Assembly (NCBI RefSeq): GCF_029051645.1
Contig: NZ_JAACFS010000005.1
Location: 186,001 to 250,000, forward strand
Direction: 5' to 3'
Origin: Bradyrhizobium sp. CSA112
GTDB taxonomy: Bacteria; Pseudomonadota; Alphaproteobacteria; Rhizobiales; Xanthobacteraceae
Length of the DNA: 64,000 nt
Both the position numbers and the translations under genes were made by a program. Positions 9,675 through 18,579 of the stretch are shown here, piece by piece. The notes under the pieces are model-generated. The model worked only from the letters and a program-made list of their open reading frames with translations, had not been told where the DNA came from and made no database searches. Position 1 is the stretch's first letter; each line of letters opens with the position of its first letter.

Positions 9675-9764
9675 GTAGGATGGGTAGAGCGCAGCGAAAC
9701 CCATCAAAGTACTTGAGGACCGATACTCATGTTGATGGGTATCGCTTCGCTCCACCCATCCTAC
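9675..9764. repeat. Intergenic palindromic repeat, family A
   Basis: GTAGGATGGGTAGAGCGCAG at the left end pairs with a near-complementary arm ending CACCCATCCTAC, with a ~30-base middle. Family A copies also lie at 24560, 27010 and 63953; relatives are at 20061 and 51436. It may form an mRNA 3'-end hairpin for smpB. Confidence 0.9.
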
Positions 9765-9789
9765 GGCACCGAGCATGACGAGGCCTGAG

Positions 9790-10365
9790 ATGAACCAGAA
9801 GAATCTGCTTGAAGTCGATTGGAGCAAGATCCCGGTGCCGATAGACGATGGTGCGGCGGCGCATCTCGTCGGCATGATGATCCCGCCGGTCACGCTGCAT
9901 GCCACCGATGACTCTTCGGTGACGCTATCAGCGCTTCCCGGCCGCACGGTGGTATTCGCCTATCCTCGCACCGGGGAGCCCGGCAAGATCAGTCTGGTCG
10001 ATGACTGGGACATGATCCCCGGAGCGCGCGGCTGCACGCCGCAAACCTGCTCGTTCCGCGATCTGTTTGCGGAACTGAAGGCCGCCGGCGCCAAACACGT
10101 GTTCGGCCTGTCGACACAGGATAATGTCTATCAGACCGAGATGGCGTCACGGCTGCATCTGCCTTTCGCGGTTCTGTCGGATGAGAAGCTGGCGCTGACC
10201 CGCGCGCTTGATTTGCCGACCATGGAGGTGGCCGGGCTGACGCTGATCAAGCGGCTGGCGCTGATTATCGACGACGGCCGCATCCGCCACGTCTTCTATC
10301 CGGTGTTCCCGCCCGACCGGAACGCCACCGACGTGCTGGCGTGGCTGAGAGAAAACCCGGCTTGA
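9790..10365 (+). CDS. Peroxiredoxin (AhpC/TSA-redoxin type)
   Basis: Probable thiol peroxidase of the thioredoxin fold, 191 residues. The motif IPGARGCTPQTCSFRD (about residues 74-89) places the likely peroxidatic cysteine in GARGCTPQ, with a second cysteine three residues on. ALPGRTVVFAYPRTGEPG is the first strand region, and the C-terminus carries the late strand RIRHVFYPVFPP. I chose ATG at 9790, which has GAGG 7 bases upstream, over the ATG at 9775. It is a single gene flanked by palindromic repeats. The substrate is not predictable. Confidence 0.85.
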   Translation: MNQKNLLEVDWSKIPVPIDDGAAAHLVGMMIPPVTLHATDDSSVTLSALPGRTVVFAYPRTGEPGKISLVDDWDMIPGARGCTPQTCSFRDLFAELKAAGAKHVFGLSTQDNVYQTEMASRLHLPFAVLSDEKLALTRALDLPTMEVAGLTLIKRLALIIDDGRIRHVFYPVFPPDRNATDVLAWLRENPA

Positions 10366-10383
10366 ATCGTACCAACCATTAAA

Positions 10384-10544
10384 CCCTCGTGATGAGAAGG
10401 CGCCAACGGGTCCGCGCGTAGCGCGGCCCGATGACAGGCTCAGCGCCGTCACCGGACGATGCTTCGCATCGCCGGGAGAACCATGTGGCCCCGCTGGTGC
10501 CACTCATCCTTCGAGACGCACGAAGACGCGCTCCTCAGATGAGG
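10384..10544. repeat. Intergenic palindromic repeat, family D, with inserted module
   Basis: It shares long stretches with 15369-15489, including CGGACGATGC, GCATCGCCGGGAGAACCATG and CATCCTTCGAGACGC, and its ends are complementary. This copy is interrupted near its left end by a 39-bp module (10402-10440) that is absent from the other copy. Confidence 0.88.
10402..10440. repeat. 39-bp hairpin module, copy 1
   Basis: GCCAACGGGTC, then a 14-base hairpin (CGCGCGTAGCGCGG), then CCCGATGACAGGCT. The outer parts are identical to 42461-42499, where the module sits inside a different palindrome family. The central 14 bases differ but still form a hairpin. Confidence 0.9.
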
Positions 10545-10596
10545 TCTGGCAGGAGTGGTGGTGGAAGACCGCTGAGCACAAGCGCCTCTGCCCGCC

Positions 10597-11250
10597 CTAC
10601 AAATCCAGATCCTTCCGCACTTTCGCAAACACGTTGCGAAACATCTCCGGCGTCAGCACCCGCGTGTTGGTGTTGTAGCGGGAGCAATGATAGCTGTCGT
10701 AAAGCTTGATCGCGCCGGCGCTATGTACGGCACCGTGCGCAAAGGGGGCAGCGCCATTGCGCACGCCGACCGCCTTCAATGTCGATTCATGGGCGATCCG
10801 CCCGAGCGCCACGATCGCGCGAAGCCTCGGCATGGTCGCAATCGTCGCGGCCAGGAATTGCCTGCAGGTGTTGATCTCGGCAGGCAACGGCTTGTTCTGC
10901 GGCGGCACGCAGCGCACCGCATTGCTGATCCGGCAATCGACCAGCCTCAGTCCGTCGTCCGGCCGTGCCTGATAGACGCCCTTGGCAAAGCCGTATTCGA
11001 GCAAGGTCGCATACAGCAAGTCGCCGGCGTAATCGCCCGTGAACGGGCGTCCGGTGCGGTTGGCGCCCTGCAGGCCCGGCGCCAGCCCGACAATCAACAG
11101 TTGCGCGGCGGCATCGCCGAATGAAGCGACCGGCGCATTGTGCCAATCCGGCTCTTTCGCGCGCGCCTGCGCGCGAAATTCGGCGAGCCGCGGGCAGAGC
11201 GGACAATTGCGGTCGGGTTCGGCAGAAGCAGGGGCGGGGAGGCTAGCCAT
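10597..11250 (-). CDS. Uracil-DNA glycosylase, family 5 (UdgB-like)
   Basis: Removes uracil and other deaminated bases from DNA to start base-excision repair. Motif 1 appears as GLAPGLQGANRTGRPFTGD, typical of family 5, and the C-terminal motif as SYHCSRYNTNTRVLTPEMF. Cysteines near the start (CPLCPRL) and in RISNAVRCVPPQ and INTCRQF fit the iron-sulfur cluster of families 4 and 5. From ATG at 11250 the protein has 217 residues. The frame is open to 11319, but that upstream start lies 12 bases from the terminator of the preceding gene, so 11250 is preferred; neither start has a good Shine-Dalgarno sequence. Confidence 0.88.
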   Translation of the reverse strand: MASLPAPASAEPDRNCPLCPRLAEFRAQARAKEPDWHNAPVASFGDAAAQLLIVGLAPGLQGANRTGRPFTGDYAGDLLYATLLEYGFAKGVYQARPDDGLRLVDCRISNAVRCVPPQNKPLPAEINTCRQFLAATIATMPRLRAIVALGRIAHESTLKAVGVRNGAAPFAHGAVHSAGAIKLYDSYHCSRYNTNTRVLTPEMFRNVFAKVRKDLDL

Positions 11251-11330
11251 GTGTTCAATGCGTTTTCGAGCGAAAGCCAGCCCCGGACCTAATCCTGGAT
11301 CGATACCGGTTCGCGTCAAGAACGCGCATC

Positions 11331-11371
11331 AAACAAAAAGCCCGGGTTCTGTTTCAATCAGAACCGAGGCT
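11331..11371 (-). terminator. Rho-independent terminator after the NYN gene
   Basis: On the minus strand AGCCTCGGTTCTG pairs with CAGAACCCGGGCT (one mismatch, one wobble) around a 7-base loop and is followed by TTTTTG. It separates the NYN-domain gene from the glycosylase gene. Confidence 0.88.
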
Positions 11372-11393
11372 CTAGCAGCGTACTGGCACATTC

Positions 11394-12023
11394 TCAATCG
11401 TCGAAATCGTCCTCGCCGGCCCGCGGCGCCATGGTGGTGGCGCGCTGCAGGAATTGCGGGGCGTGATGACGCGGCTCGCGCGGGGCAGGTCGTTCGGAGG
11501 GATCGCGGCCGAGCTTGGATTGCAATTCCACGAGATCGGTGAAGACGTCGGCCTGACGGCGCAGTTCGTCGGCGATCATCGGCGGCTGGCTCGAAATCGT
11601 CGAAACCACCGTGACGCGAACGCCGCGGCGCTGCACGGCTTCGACCAGCGAGCGGAAATCGCCGTCACCTGAAAACAGCACGATCTGGTCGACATGCTCG
11701 GCGAGTTCCATGGCATCGACGGCGAGCTCGATGTCCATGTTGCCCTTCACCTTACGGCGGCCGGAGGCGTCGATGAATTCCTTCGTCGCCTTGGTGACGA
11801 CGGTGTAGCCGTTGTAGTCGAGCCAGTCGATCAGCGGACGGATCGAGGAGTATTCCTGATCCTCGATGATCGCCGTGTAGTAGAACGCACGCAACAGCGT
11901 TCCTCGGCTCTGAAATTCCTTGAGAAGGCGCTTGTAATCGATGTCGAAGCCGAGCGTCTTGGCCGTTGCGTAGAGGTTGGCGCCATCGATGAAAAGCGCA
12001 ATCTTGTTGGAAGCTGGTGACAT
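11394..12023 (-). CDS. NYN-domain (LabA/DUF88-like) putative nuclease
   Basis: A 209-residue protein with an N-terminal NYN domain of the PIN-like fold: IALFIDGANLYATAK supplies the first conserved Asp, KGNMDIELAVDAMEL the middle acidic residues, and LFSGDGDFRSLVEA the last Asp pair. Such proteins are predicted metal-dependent RNases; this is family inference. The C-terminal ~40 residues are Pro/Arg-rich and probably disordered, ending in acidic residues. ATG at 12023 is chosen, with GAGA ~9 bases upstream. It has its own terminator and is divergent from rpoZ, a position I associate with this family in Bradyrhizobium relatives. Confidence 0.88.
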   Translation of the reverse strand: MSPASNKIALFIDGANLYATAKTLGFDIDYKRLLKEFQSRGTLLRAFYYTAIIEDQEYSSIRPLIDWLDYNGYTVVTKATKEFIDASGRRKVKGNMDIELAVDAMELAEHVDQIVLFSGDGDFRSLVEAVQRRGVRVTVVSTISSQPPMIADELRRQADVFTDLVELQSKLGRDPSERPAPREPRHHAPQFLQRATTMAPRAGEDDFDD

Positions 12024-12376
12024 CAAATGGTTCTCACGTTGTTGTTAGCTTTTCTAGCGCAGCGGCCATCGACCGCGCGCACTTTCTAGGTCTGTTGCCT
12101 AAAGTTCGGTGAATCGTGCCCCACGACAGTCACCACTGCAATTATGGTGAGGCGAGGGCGAAAAACCTATACTTTTGACAGTGCAATGAAGAGATTTACT
12201 TGTCCTGCACAGCAACCTTGCCGCGTCCGGACGCTCCGGCCCATTGGCCCCAGAGTTGGCGTACCAGAGCCCATTAGGAAGGCAAATCACAAATTTAGTC
12301 TTGCGAAACAGCCTCCGGCCCTATAACTAGCCCCCAATACCGACATATTTGGCCCCATTTAACGGAGCGACAGTCT
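12024..12376. other. 353-bp divergent intergenic region between NYN gene and rpoZ
   Basis: No open frame here looks coding. It must hold promoters for both neighbours. A plausible rpoZ promoter is given separately at 12300-12327. I see no tRNA or recognisable structured RNA, although the region is less GC-rich than average. Confidence 0.6.
12300..12327 (+). promoter_or_regulatory. Candidate promoter of rpoZ
   Basis: CTTGCG at 12300-12305 and TATAAC at 12322-12327, 16 bp apart, resemble alphaproteobacterial sigma-70 elements. They lie about 50 bases before the rpoZ start codon. This rests on sequence pattern only. Confidence 0.45.
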
Positions 12377-12769
12377 ATGGCGCGCGTCACCGTGGAAGAT
12401 TGCATTGACAAGGTCGACAACCGGTTCGACCTGGTGTTGCTGGCGGCACATCGCGCCCGTATGATCTCGTCCGGGTCGCAACTCACGGTTGATCGCGACA
12501 ACGACAAGAATCCGGTCGTTTCGCTGCGGGAAATCGCCGATTCCACTATTTCCCCGGAAGACCTGCGCGAGGAACTTGTTCATTCCCTGCAGAAATTCGT
12601 CGAGGTCGACGAGCCTGAGCCCGATACCGTGCCTTTGATAGGCTCGGCCGGCGCCAGCGTCGATGCCGACGACACCGAGGTTGCGGTCGAGCGCATGACC
12701 GAGGAAGAGCTGCTCAAGGGCCTCGAAGGCTTGGCGCCGCCGGAAGAGCAGCCCGAAGAGGACGAATAG
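12377..12769 (+). CDS. rpoZ: RNA polymerase omega subunit
   Basis: Small subunit that helps fold beta-prime and contributes to the (p)ppGpp binding site of RNA polymerase. The 130-residue protein begins [28 protein letters not shown], the conserved omega core, and has the long acidic C-terminal tail of alphaproteobacterial members (ending [10 protein letters not shown]). The gene ends in a terminator and is followed by the (p)ppGpp synthetase gene, a common pairing that links enzyme and target. Confidence 0.97.
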   Translation: MARVTVEDCIDKVDNRFDLVLLAAHRARMISSGSQLTVDRDNDKNPVVSLREIADSTISPEDLREELVHSLQKFVEVDEPEPDTVPLIGSAGASVDADDTEVAVERMTEEELLKGLEGLAPPEEQPEEDE

Positions 12770-12807
12770 TCCGGATCATCCGGGACGTCCGAACTACCCG
12801 ATCTGTC

Positions 12808-12840
12808 AAAGGCCCGGACATTTGTTCGGGCCTTTGCTTT
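12808..12840 (+). terminator. Rho-independent terminator after rpoZ
   Basis: AAAGGCCCG pairs with CGGGCCTTT across a 10-base loop, followed by GCTTTTGTTG. Confidence 0.88.
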
Positions 12841-13058
12841 TGTTGACATTTTTGCGGTTACGATGCGTCCTTGGCTAACGCGGCCGAAACTGGCCATCGA
12901 TTAGGCAGTCTAGCCACCGGGATTGGCGTGCAGGATGGCCGCAAGCCATGCGAAATTGAACGTTCCGCAGCTCCAACGGGGTGCAGCTTCGTTCGAAGAC
13001 GCATTAGATACGGAAAATAGCGGGCCGATCCGGTCCGCGGAAGAAGGGCAGTGATGTG

Positions 13059-15350
13059 ATGGCGTATTGGCGCCGCAACTCCCGGCAAATGCAGGCCGCG
13101 ACCGGTCAGGTCGCGGTCGCGCCGGCGTCGCCCGTGGCGCAGAAGCCGAAATCGCCGCGCTCGCGCATGATGCGGCAATACGATCTGGTCGAACGCGTCC
13201 GCACGTATAACCCGGACACCAACGAAGACCTGCTCAATCGCGCCTATGTCTACGCCATGAAGGCGCACGGCACGCAGACCCGCGCGTCCGGCGATCCCTA
13301 TTTCTCGCATCCGCTCGAGGTCGCGGCGATCCTGACCAATCTGAAGCTCGACGACGCCACGATCGTCGCAGCGCTGCTGCATGACACGATCGAGGATACC
13401 GAGGCGACGCGCGCCGAGATCGACAACATCTTCGGTCACGAGATCGGCGCGCTGGTCGAAGGGCTCACCAAGCTGAAGCGGCTAGAGCTGGTCTCGCGGG
13501 AGGCCAAGCAGGCCGAGAATCTGCGCAAGCTGCTGCTTGCGATCGCCGACGACGTCCGCGTGCTCCTGATCAAGCTCGCCGATCGCCTGCATAACATGCG
13601 CACGCTGGAATTCGTGCCGCACGCCTCGCGCCGCCGCATCGCCGAGGAGACGCTGGACATCTATGCGCCGCTCGCCGGCCGCATGGGCATGCAGGAGATG
13701 CGCGAGGAGCTCGAGGACCTCTCGTTCCATACGCTCGATCCGGAAGCCTATGCGGTGGTGATGCAGCGGCTTGATGCGCTTGCCGAACGCAACCGCAATC
13801 TGGTCGGCGAGATCGAGACCCAGCTTTCCAAGAACCTGCAGAAGAACGGCATAGCCGCGCGGGTCTATGGCCGTCGCAAGCAGCCGTTTTCGATCTGGAC
13901 CAAGATGGAGCGCAAGTCGGTCGGCTTCGAGCAATTGTCCGACATCTACGGCTTCCGCATCGTGATGCAGGACGTCGAATCCTGCTACCGCGCGCTCGGC
14001 GTGGTGCATACGACCTGGCCGGTAGTGCCGGGCCGCTTCAAGGACTACATCTCGACGCCCAAGCAGAACGACTACCGTTCGATTCACACCACGGTGATCG
14101 GTCCGGGCAATCAGCGTGTCGAACTGCAGATCCGCACCGAGGAAATGAACCAGATCGCCGAATTCGGCATCGCCGCGCACGCCTTCTACAAGGAGGGCAT
14201 GGGCTCGCCGACCGAGCGGCTCAAGCACGAATCCAACGCCTTTGCCTGGCTGCGCCACACCGTCGGGATCCTGTCCGAAAGCGCCAATCCGGAAGAGTTT
14301 CTGGAGCACACCAAGCTCGAGCTGTTCCACGACCAGGTGTTCTGCTTCACCCCCAAGGGCAAGCTGATCGCGCTGCCGCGTCAGGCCAATGTGATCGACT
14401 TCGCCTATGCCGTGCATACCGACGTCGGCAACTCGGCGGTTGGTTGCAAGATCAACGGCAAGTTCGCGCCGCTGTCGTCCGAGCTGCAGAACGGTGACGA
14501 GGTCGAGGTGCTGACCTCGAAGGCCCAGCAGGCGCCGCCCTCGGCCTGGGAATCGCTGGCGATCACAGGCAAGGCCCGCGCGGCGATCCGGCGCGCGACC
14601 CGCACTGCGGTGCGCGATCAATATGCCGGCCTCGGCCGCCGCATCATCGATCGCCTGTTTGCCCGCGCCAAGATCGAATATGCCGACGATAAGCTGAAGG
14701 GCGCTCTTCCCCGACTGGCGCGCGCCTCGATCGAGGACGTGATGGCTTCCGTCGGGCGCGGCGAGCTGAAAGCCTCCGACGTCGCCCGGGCCATGTATCC
14801 GGATTACAAGGAAGAGCGGATGGTGCGCTACGGGGCCAAGAAGAGCCTCGCGGTGAAATTGAAGCTGAAATCGCCGCCGCATCCGGCGCGCAGCACGTCC
14901 GTCATCCCGGTGCGCGGCATCAATTCCGATTTGCCGGTGAAGTTCGCGCCAAACGGCGGCGCGGTGCCGGGCGACCGCATCGTCGGCATCGTCACGCCGG
15001 GCGAGGGGATCACGATCTATCCGATCCAGTCGCCGGCGCTGAAGGATTTCGAGGAGGAGCCGGAGCGCTGGCTCGACGTGCGCTGGGATATCGACGAGAC
15101 CATGCCGCAGCGTTTCCCGGCGCGGATCCTGGTCCACAACGTCAACGAGCCCGGCAGCCTCGCCCAGGTCGCCACCGTGATCGCCGAGCATGACGGCAAT
15201 ATCGACAATATCAGCATGTCGCGCCGCTCGCCCGATTTCACCGAGCTGACCATCGATCTGGAGGTCTATGACCTCAAGCATCTCAGTGCAATCATCGCCC
15301 AATTGCGCGCCAAAGCCGTCGTCGCCAAGGTCGAGCGCGTCAATGGGTAG
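13059..15350 (+). CDS. rsh: Bifunctional (p)ppGpp synthetase/hydrolase (RelA/SpoT homologue)
   Basis: Makes and degrades the alarmone (p)ppGpp in the stringent response. Domains in order: HD hydrolase (SHPLEVAAIL, LLHDTIEDT) with its metal ligands present; synthetase (LSDIYGFRIV, DYISTPKQNDYRSIHTTV); TGS (FTPKGKLIALPRQANVIDFA); and a C-terminal ACT domain (LVHNVNEPGSLAQVATVI). At about 763 residues it has the usual length, and both catalytic halves look intact. The ATG at 13059 directly follows a GTG; an internal MM at about 13167 is another possible start, because the first ~36 residues are poorly conserved in character. It is transcribed separately from rpoZ, whose terminator intervenes. 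Confidence 0.96.
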   Translation: MAYWRRNSRQMQAATGQVAVAPASPVAQKPKSPRSRMMRQYDLVERVRTYNPDTNEDLLNRAYVYAMKAHGTQTRASGDPYFSHPLEVAAILTNLKLDDATIVAALLHDTIEDTEATRAEIDNIFGHEIGALVEGLTKLKRLELVSREAKQAENLRKLLLAIADDVRVLLIKLADRLHNMRTLEFVPHASRRRIAEETLDIYAPLAGRMGMQEMREELEDLSFHTLDPEAYAVVMQRLDALAERNRNLVGEIETQLSKNLQKNGIAARVYGRRKQPFSIWTKMERKSVGFEQLSDIYGFRIVMQDVESCYRALGVVHTTWPVVPGRFKDYISTPKQNDYRSIHTTVIGPGNQRVELQIRTEEMNQIAEFGIAAHAFYKEGMGSPTERLKHESNAFAWLRHTVGILSESANPEEFLEHTKLELFHDQVFCFTPKGKLIALPRQANVIDFAYAVHTDVGNSAVGCKINGKFAPLSSELQNGDEVEVLTSKAQQAPPSAWESLAITGKARAAIRRATRTAVRDQYAGLGRRIIDRLFARAKIEYADDKLKGALPRLARASIEDVMASVGRGELKASDVARAMYPDYKEERMVRYGAKKSLAVKLKLKSPPHPARSTSVIPVRGINSDLPVKFAPNGGAVPGDRIVGIVTPGEGITIYPIQSPALKDFEEEPERWLDVRWDIDETMPQRFPARILVHNVNEPGSLAQVATVIAEHDGNIDNISMSRRSPDFTELTIDLEVYDLKHLSAIIAQLRAKAVVAKVERVNG

Positions 15351-15368
15351 GCGTTCACGCGCCGTCGC

Positions 15369-15489
15369 CCCTCATGGTGAGAGGCGCGAAGCGCCGTCTC
15401 CGGACGATGCTCGCATCGCCGGGAGAACCATGAGGCCCGGCTGGTGGCTCTCATCCTTCGAGACGCGCTTCGCGCTCCTCAGGATGAGG
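15369..15489. repeat. Intergenic palindromic repeat, family D
   Basis: CCTCATGGTGAG at the left and CTCAGGATGAGG at the right bracket an imperfect palindrome that shares long identical stretches with 10384-10544. It lacks the 39-bp module; here the corresponding site reads GAGGCGCGAAGCGCCGT without interruption. Confidence 0.9.
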
Positions 15490-15538
15490 AACTCGCACTA
15501 TAATCCCTGACTTGTTCTGAATACCTGCGAGTCCCAAA

Positions 15539-16303
15539 ATGCCCGTTCCTCCGCTCCGCCTCGGCGTCAATGTCGACCACGTCGCTACCCTGCGCAACGC
15601 GCGGGGCGGTGCGCGGCCGGATCCGGTGCGCGCGGCGCTGGCCGCGATCGAGGCCGGTGCCGACGGCATCACCGCGCATCTGCGCGAGGATCGCCGTCAC
15701 ATCCGCGATAACGACATGGCCCGCCTGAAGGCCGAGATATCGAAACCCCTGAATTTCGAGATGGCGGCGACCGAGGACATGCTGCGGATCTCGCTCGCCA
15801 CCAAACCCCACGCCGTGTGCCTGGTGCCGGAGCGCCGCGAAGAACTCACTACCGAGGGCGGATTGGACGTGGTCGGCCAGCACAATGCGCTGGCACCGTT
15901 CATTGCGCGGCTGAACGATGCCGGCATCCGGGTGTCACTGTTCATCTCGGCCGACCCCCACCAGATCGAGATGGCGGCCAAGCTGCGCGCCCCTGTCATC
16001 GAGATCCACACCGGCGGCTGGTGCGATGCCGTGGTCGACGGCCACGCTGCGAAGGCCGAGGCGGAATGGCAGCGAATCATTGATGGAGCCGCTTTGGGGC
16101 GCGCCGCAGGTCTGGAGGTTCATGCCGGCCATGGCCTCGACTACCAGACGGCGGAGACGATTTCCGCGCTGCCCGAGATCGCCGAACTCAACATCGGCTA
16201 CTTCATGATGGGGGAGGCGCTGTTCGTCGGCCTTGGCGAGACTGTGCGGCAGATGCGCGCCGCAATGGACCGCGGCCGACAGAAGATCGCGGGCCGGCCA
16301 TGA
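15539..16303 (+). CDS. pdxJ: Pyridoxine 5'-phosphate synthase
   Basis: Closes the pyridine ring of vitamin B6 from 1-deoxy-xylulose-5-phosphate and 3-amino-2-oxopropyl phosphate. The 254-residue TIM barrel begins [19 protein letters not shown], the family signature, and has [48 protein letters not shown] and VHAGHGLDY. Its stop overlaps the acpS start by four bases (ATGA), so the two are translationally coupled. Length is normal. Confidence 0.97.
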   Translation: MPVPPLRLGVNVDHVATLRNARGGARPDPVRAALAAIEAGADGITAHLREDRRHIRDNDMARLKAEISKPLNFEMAATEDMLRISLATKPHAVCLVPERREELTTEGGLDVVGQHNALAPFIARLNDAGIRVSLFISADPHQIEMAAKLRAPVIEIHTGGWCDAVVDGHAAKAEAEWQRIIDGAALGRAAGLEVHAGHGLDYQTAETISALPEIAELNIGYFMMGEALFVGLGETVRQMRAAMDRGRQKIAGRP

Positions 16304-16719
16304 TCATCGGCATCGGCTCCGACCTGGTCGACATCACAAGGGTCGCCAAGGTGATCGGGCGCCACGGCGACCGCTTCCTCGACCGCATCTTCACTGACGC
16401 CGAGCGCGCCAAGGCGGCGCGCCGCGCCAACAGCGAAAGGATGGTGGTCGCGACCTATGCCAAGCGATTCGCCGCCAAGGAGGCTTGTTCCAAGGCGCTC
16501 GGCACCGGGATCCGGCGCGGCGTCTGGTGGCGGGATATGGGCGTGGTGAACCTGCCCGGCGGCCGACCGACCATGAAACTCACCGGCGGCGCGCTGGCCC
16601 GGCTCGAGGCGCTGACGCCGGAAGGGTTCGAAGCGCGGATCGACCTGTCGATCACCGACGACTGGCCGCTGGCACAGGCCTTCGTCATAATTTCGGCGGT
16701 CGTTCCCGGCAAATCATGA
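16300..16719 (+). CDS. acpS: Holo-[acyl-carrier-protein] synthase
   Basis: Transfers 4'-phosphopantetheine from coenzyme A to ACP, activating fatty-acid synthesis. The 139-residue protein begins [15 protein letters not shown] with the conserved metal-binding Asp and has the second motif [15 protein letters not shown]. The family usually has 120-140 residues. It overlaps pdxJ by 4 bp and is followed after 283 bp by lepB. Confidence 0.97.
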   Translation: MIIGIGSDLVDITRVAKVIGRHGDRFLDRIFTDAERAKAARRANSERMVVATYAKRFAAKEACSKALGTGIRRGVWWRDMGVVNLPGGRPTMKLTGGALARLEALTPEGFEARIDLSITDDWPLAQAFVIISAVVPGKS

Positions 16720-17002
16720 GCCGCGCAGGCGTTTGCGCCGGGGAAACGGAACAAAACTAAAAATCATTGATTTATCAATGGATTATGAAGTTTTGACGAG
16801 GCGCTTGATTGCGCGCCCACCAACAACCGTCTAAAACGCCGCGAACGACGTGTTCGAGCCAGGGCCGATTCAGGGTAGCGCCGGAATAGGCCTTCAACAT
16901 CAGTATTGAGACCGTTTTCCTGACGCGAACGTATCAGGCGATTCGCGTGCGGAAAACGTTCTGCCACCGTGCGGGCCAGGGCTCGCGGGAATTGGGAAAG
17001 CA

Positions 17003-17761
17003 ATGAGCGTGACATCCGGCACAAAATCTGAAAGCGGCTTGGGTGAAACCATCCGCGTCGTCATCCACGCTCTCCTGATCGCCCTCGTGATCCGCACTTT
17101 CCTGTTCCAGCCGTTCAACATCCCCTCGGGATCGATGAAGGCGACGCTGCTGGTCGGCGATTACCTGTTCGTCTCGAAATATTCCTACGGCTATAGCCAC
17201 TATTCCATTCCGCTGTCGCCGCCGCTGTTCTCGGGCCGCATCTTCGGCTCGGAGCCGAACCGGGGCGATATCGTGGTGTTCCGCCTGCCCAAGGACGACT
17301 CCACCGATTACATCAAGCGCGTTATCGGCCTGCCGGGCGACCGCATCCAGATGCGGGAGGGCCTGCTCTACATCAACGAGAAGCCGGTCAAGCGCGAGCG
17401 GCTTTCCGACTTCATCGGCGAGGATCCCTGCGGCTCCGACGCCACCGCGCGCGTCAAGCGCTGGAAGGAAACGCTGCCGAACGGCGTCAGCTATGAATCG
17501 CTCGATTGCGTCGACAACGGTTTCTACGACAACACCAATGTCTACACCGTGCCGGCCGGCCACTTCTTCATGATGGGCGACAACCGCGACAACTCGACCG
17601 ATAGCCGCGTGCTCTCGGCGGTGGGCTATGTGCCGTTCGAGAACATCGTCGGCCGGGCGCAGATGATCTTCTTCTCCATTGCCGAGGGCGAACATGCCTG
17701 GATGTTCTGGCGCTGGCCGACTGCCGTGCGCTGGAATCGCCTATTCTCAATCGTGCGATGA
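17003..17761 (+). CDS. lepB: Signal peptidase I
   Basis: Inner-membrane serine protease that removes signal peptides from exported proteins. One N-terminal membrane helix (about residues 18-34) precedes box B PSGSM with the catalytic Ser at residue 44. Box D has the general base Lys at residue 105 in DYIKRVIGLPGD, and box E is FMMGDNRDNSTDSR. The protein has 252 residues and the usual inserts. GGGAAAG lies before ATG 17003. The 283 bp between acpS and lepB hold no gene; the lepB-rnc-era run may start from its own promoter there. Confidence 0.97.
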   Translation: MSVTSGTKSESGLGETIRVVIHALLIALVIRTFLFQPFNIPSGSMKATLLVGDYLFVSKYSYGYSHYSIPLSPPLFSGRIFGSEPNRGDIVVFRLPKDDSTDYIKRVIGLPGDRIQMREGLLYINEKPVKRERLSDFIGEDPCGSDATARVKRWKETLPNGVSYESLDCVDNGFYDNTNVYTVPAGHFFMMGDNRDNSTDSRVLSAVGYVPFENIVGRAQMIFFSIAEGEHAWMFWRWPTAVRWNRLFSIVR

Positions 17762-18579
17762 ACGACGAAACAGCGATCATTCCCGATGCGCCGACCTCAG
17801 GTGAGCCGGACCAGCCGGCCGATGCCGCAGGCGTCGCTGCGCCAAAAAAGAAGAAGCGCGGCAAGGCCGGGGCCAAGGCGGCCGCTGCCGCGATCGAGGG
17901 ACGCATCGGCTACAAATTTTCCGATCCGGCACTGCTGACGACCGCCTTTACCCATGTCTCGGCCTTGAAGCCTGCGACCCGCCATCGCGCCGACAGCTAT
18001 CAGCGCCTGGAATTTCTTGGCGATCATGTGCTCGGGCTGATCATCTCCGACATGCTGTATCGCGCCTATCCGCGGGCCGATGAGGGCGAATTGTCGAAAC
18101 GCCTCGCCGATCTCGTGCGCAAGGAAAGCTGCGCTGACGTCGCCAAATCGCTCGGGTTGCTCGACGACATCAAGCTCGGCGCGGTAGGCGCAGGGGCGGG
18201 CGCGCGCCTGCGCAAATCCGTGCTCGGCGACATCTGCGAAGCGGTGATCGGGGCGATCTATCTCGACGGCGGCTATGCGGCGGCATCCCAATTCGTCGAG
18301 CGCAACTGGCTGGAGCGGATGCGCAAGCCGCGCCGGCCGCTGCGCGATCCCAAGACGGTGTTGCAGGAATGGGCCCAGAGCAAGGGGTTGCCGACGCCGG
18401 TCTATCGCGAGATCGAGCGCACCGGGCCGCATCACGACCCGCAGTTCCGCGTCGCTGTCGACCTGCCGGGACTGGCGCCGGCCGAAGGCGTCGGCGGCTC
18501 CAAGCGCGCTGCCGAGAAGGTCGCAGCCTCCGTGATGATCGAACGCGAAGGCGTCGGCGGCGGCAGCAATGACAGTTGA
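17758..18579 (+). CDS. rnc: Ribonuclease III
   Basis: Cleaves double-stranded RNA in rRNA maturation and mRNA decay. Residues ~45-170 form the RNase III domain: YQRLEFLGDHVLGLIISDML carries the conserved Glu and Asp, and VLGDICEAVIGAIYLDGG the second acidic pair. A double-stranded-RNA-binding domain follows (KTVLQEWAQSKGLPTPVYR ... KRAAEKVAAS). An N-terminal extension of about 40 residues is Lys/Ala-rich and probably disordered, making this 273-residue form longer than the E. coli type. The start overlaps the lepB stop by ATGA. Confidence 0.97.
   Translation: MNDETAIIPDAPTSGEPDQPADAAGVAAPKKKKRGKAGAKAAAAAIEGRIGYKFSDPALLTTAFTHVSALKPATRHRADSYQRLEFLGDHVLGLIISDMLYRAYPRADEGELSKRLADLVRKESCADVAKSLGLLDDIKLGAVGAGAGARLRKSVLGDICEAVIGAIYLDGGYAAASQFVERNWLERMRKPRRPLRDPKTVLQEWAQSKGLPTPVYREIERTGPHHDPQFRVAVDLPGLAPAEGVGGSKRAAEKVAASVMIEREGVGGGSNDS

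Noticed and set aside
13482..15302. 606-residue open frame on the minus strand opposite rsh
   Set aside because: It is antisense to a complete, motif-rich rsh gene; its translation is low-complexity (Asp/Gly/His/Arg-rich), as expected from GC-rich shadow frames.
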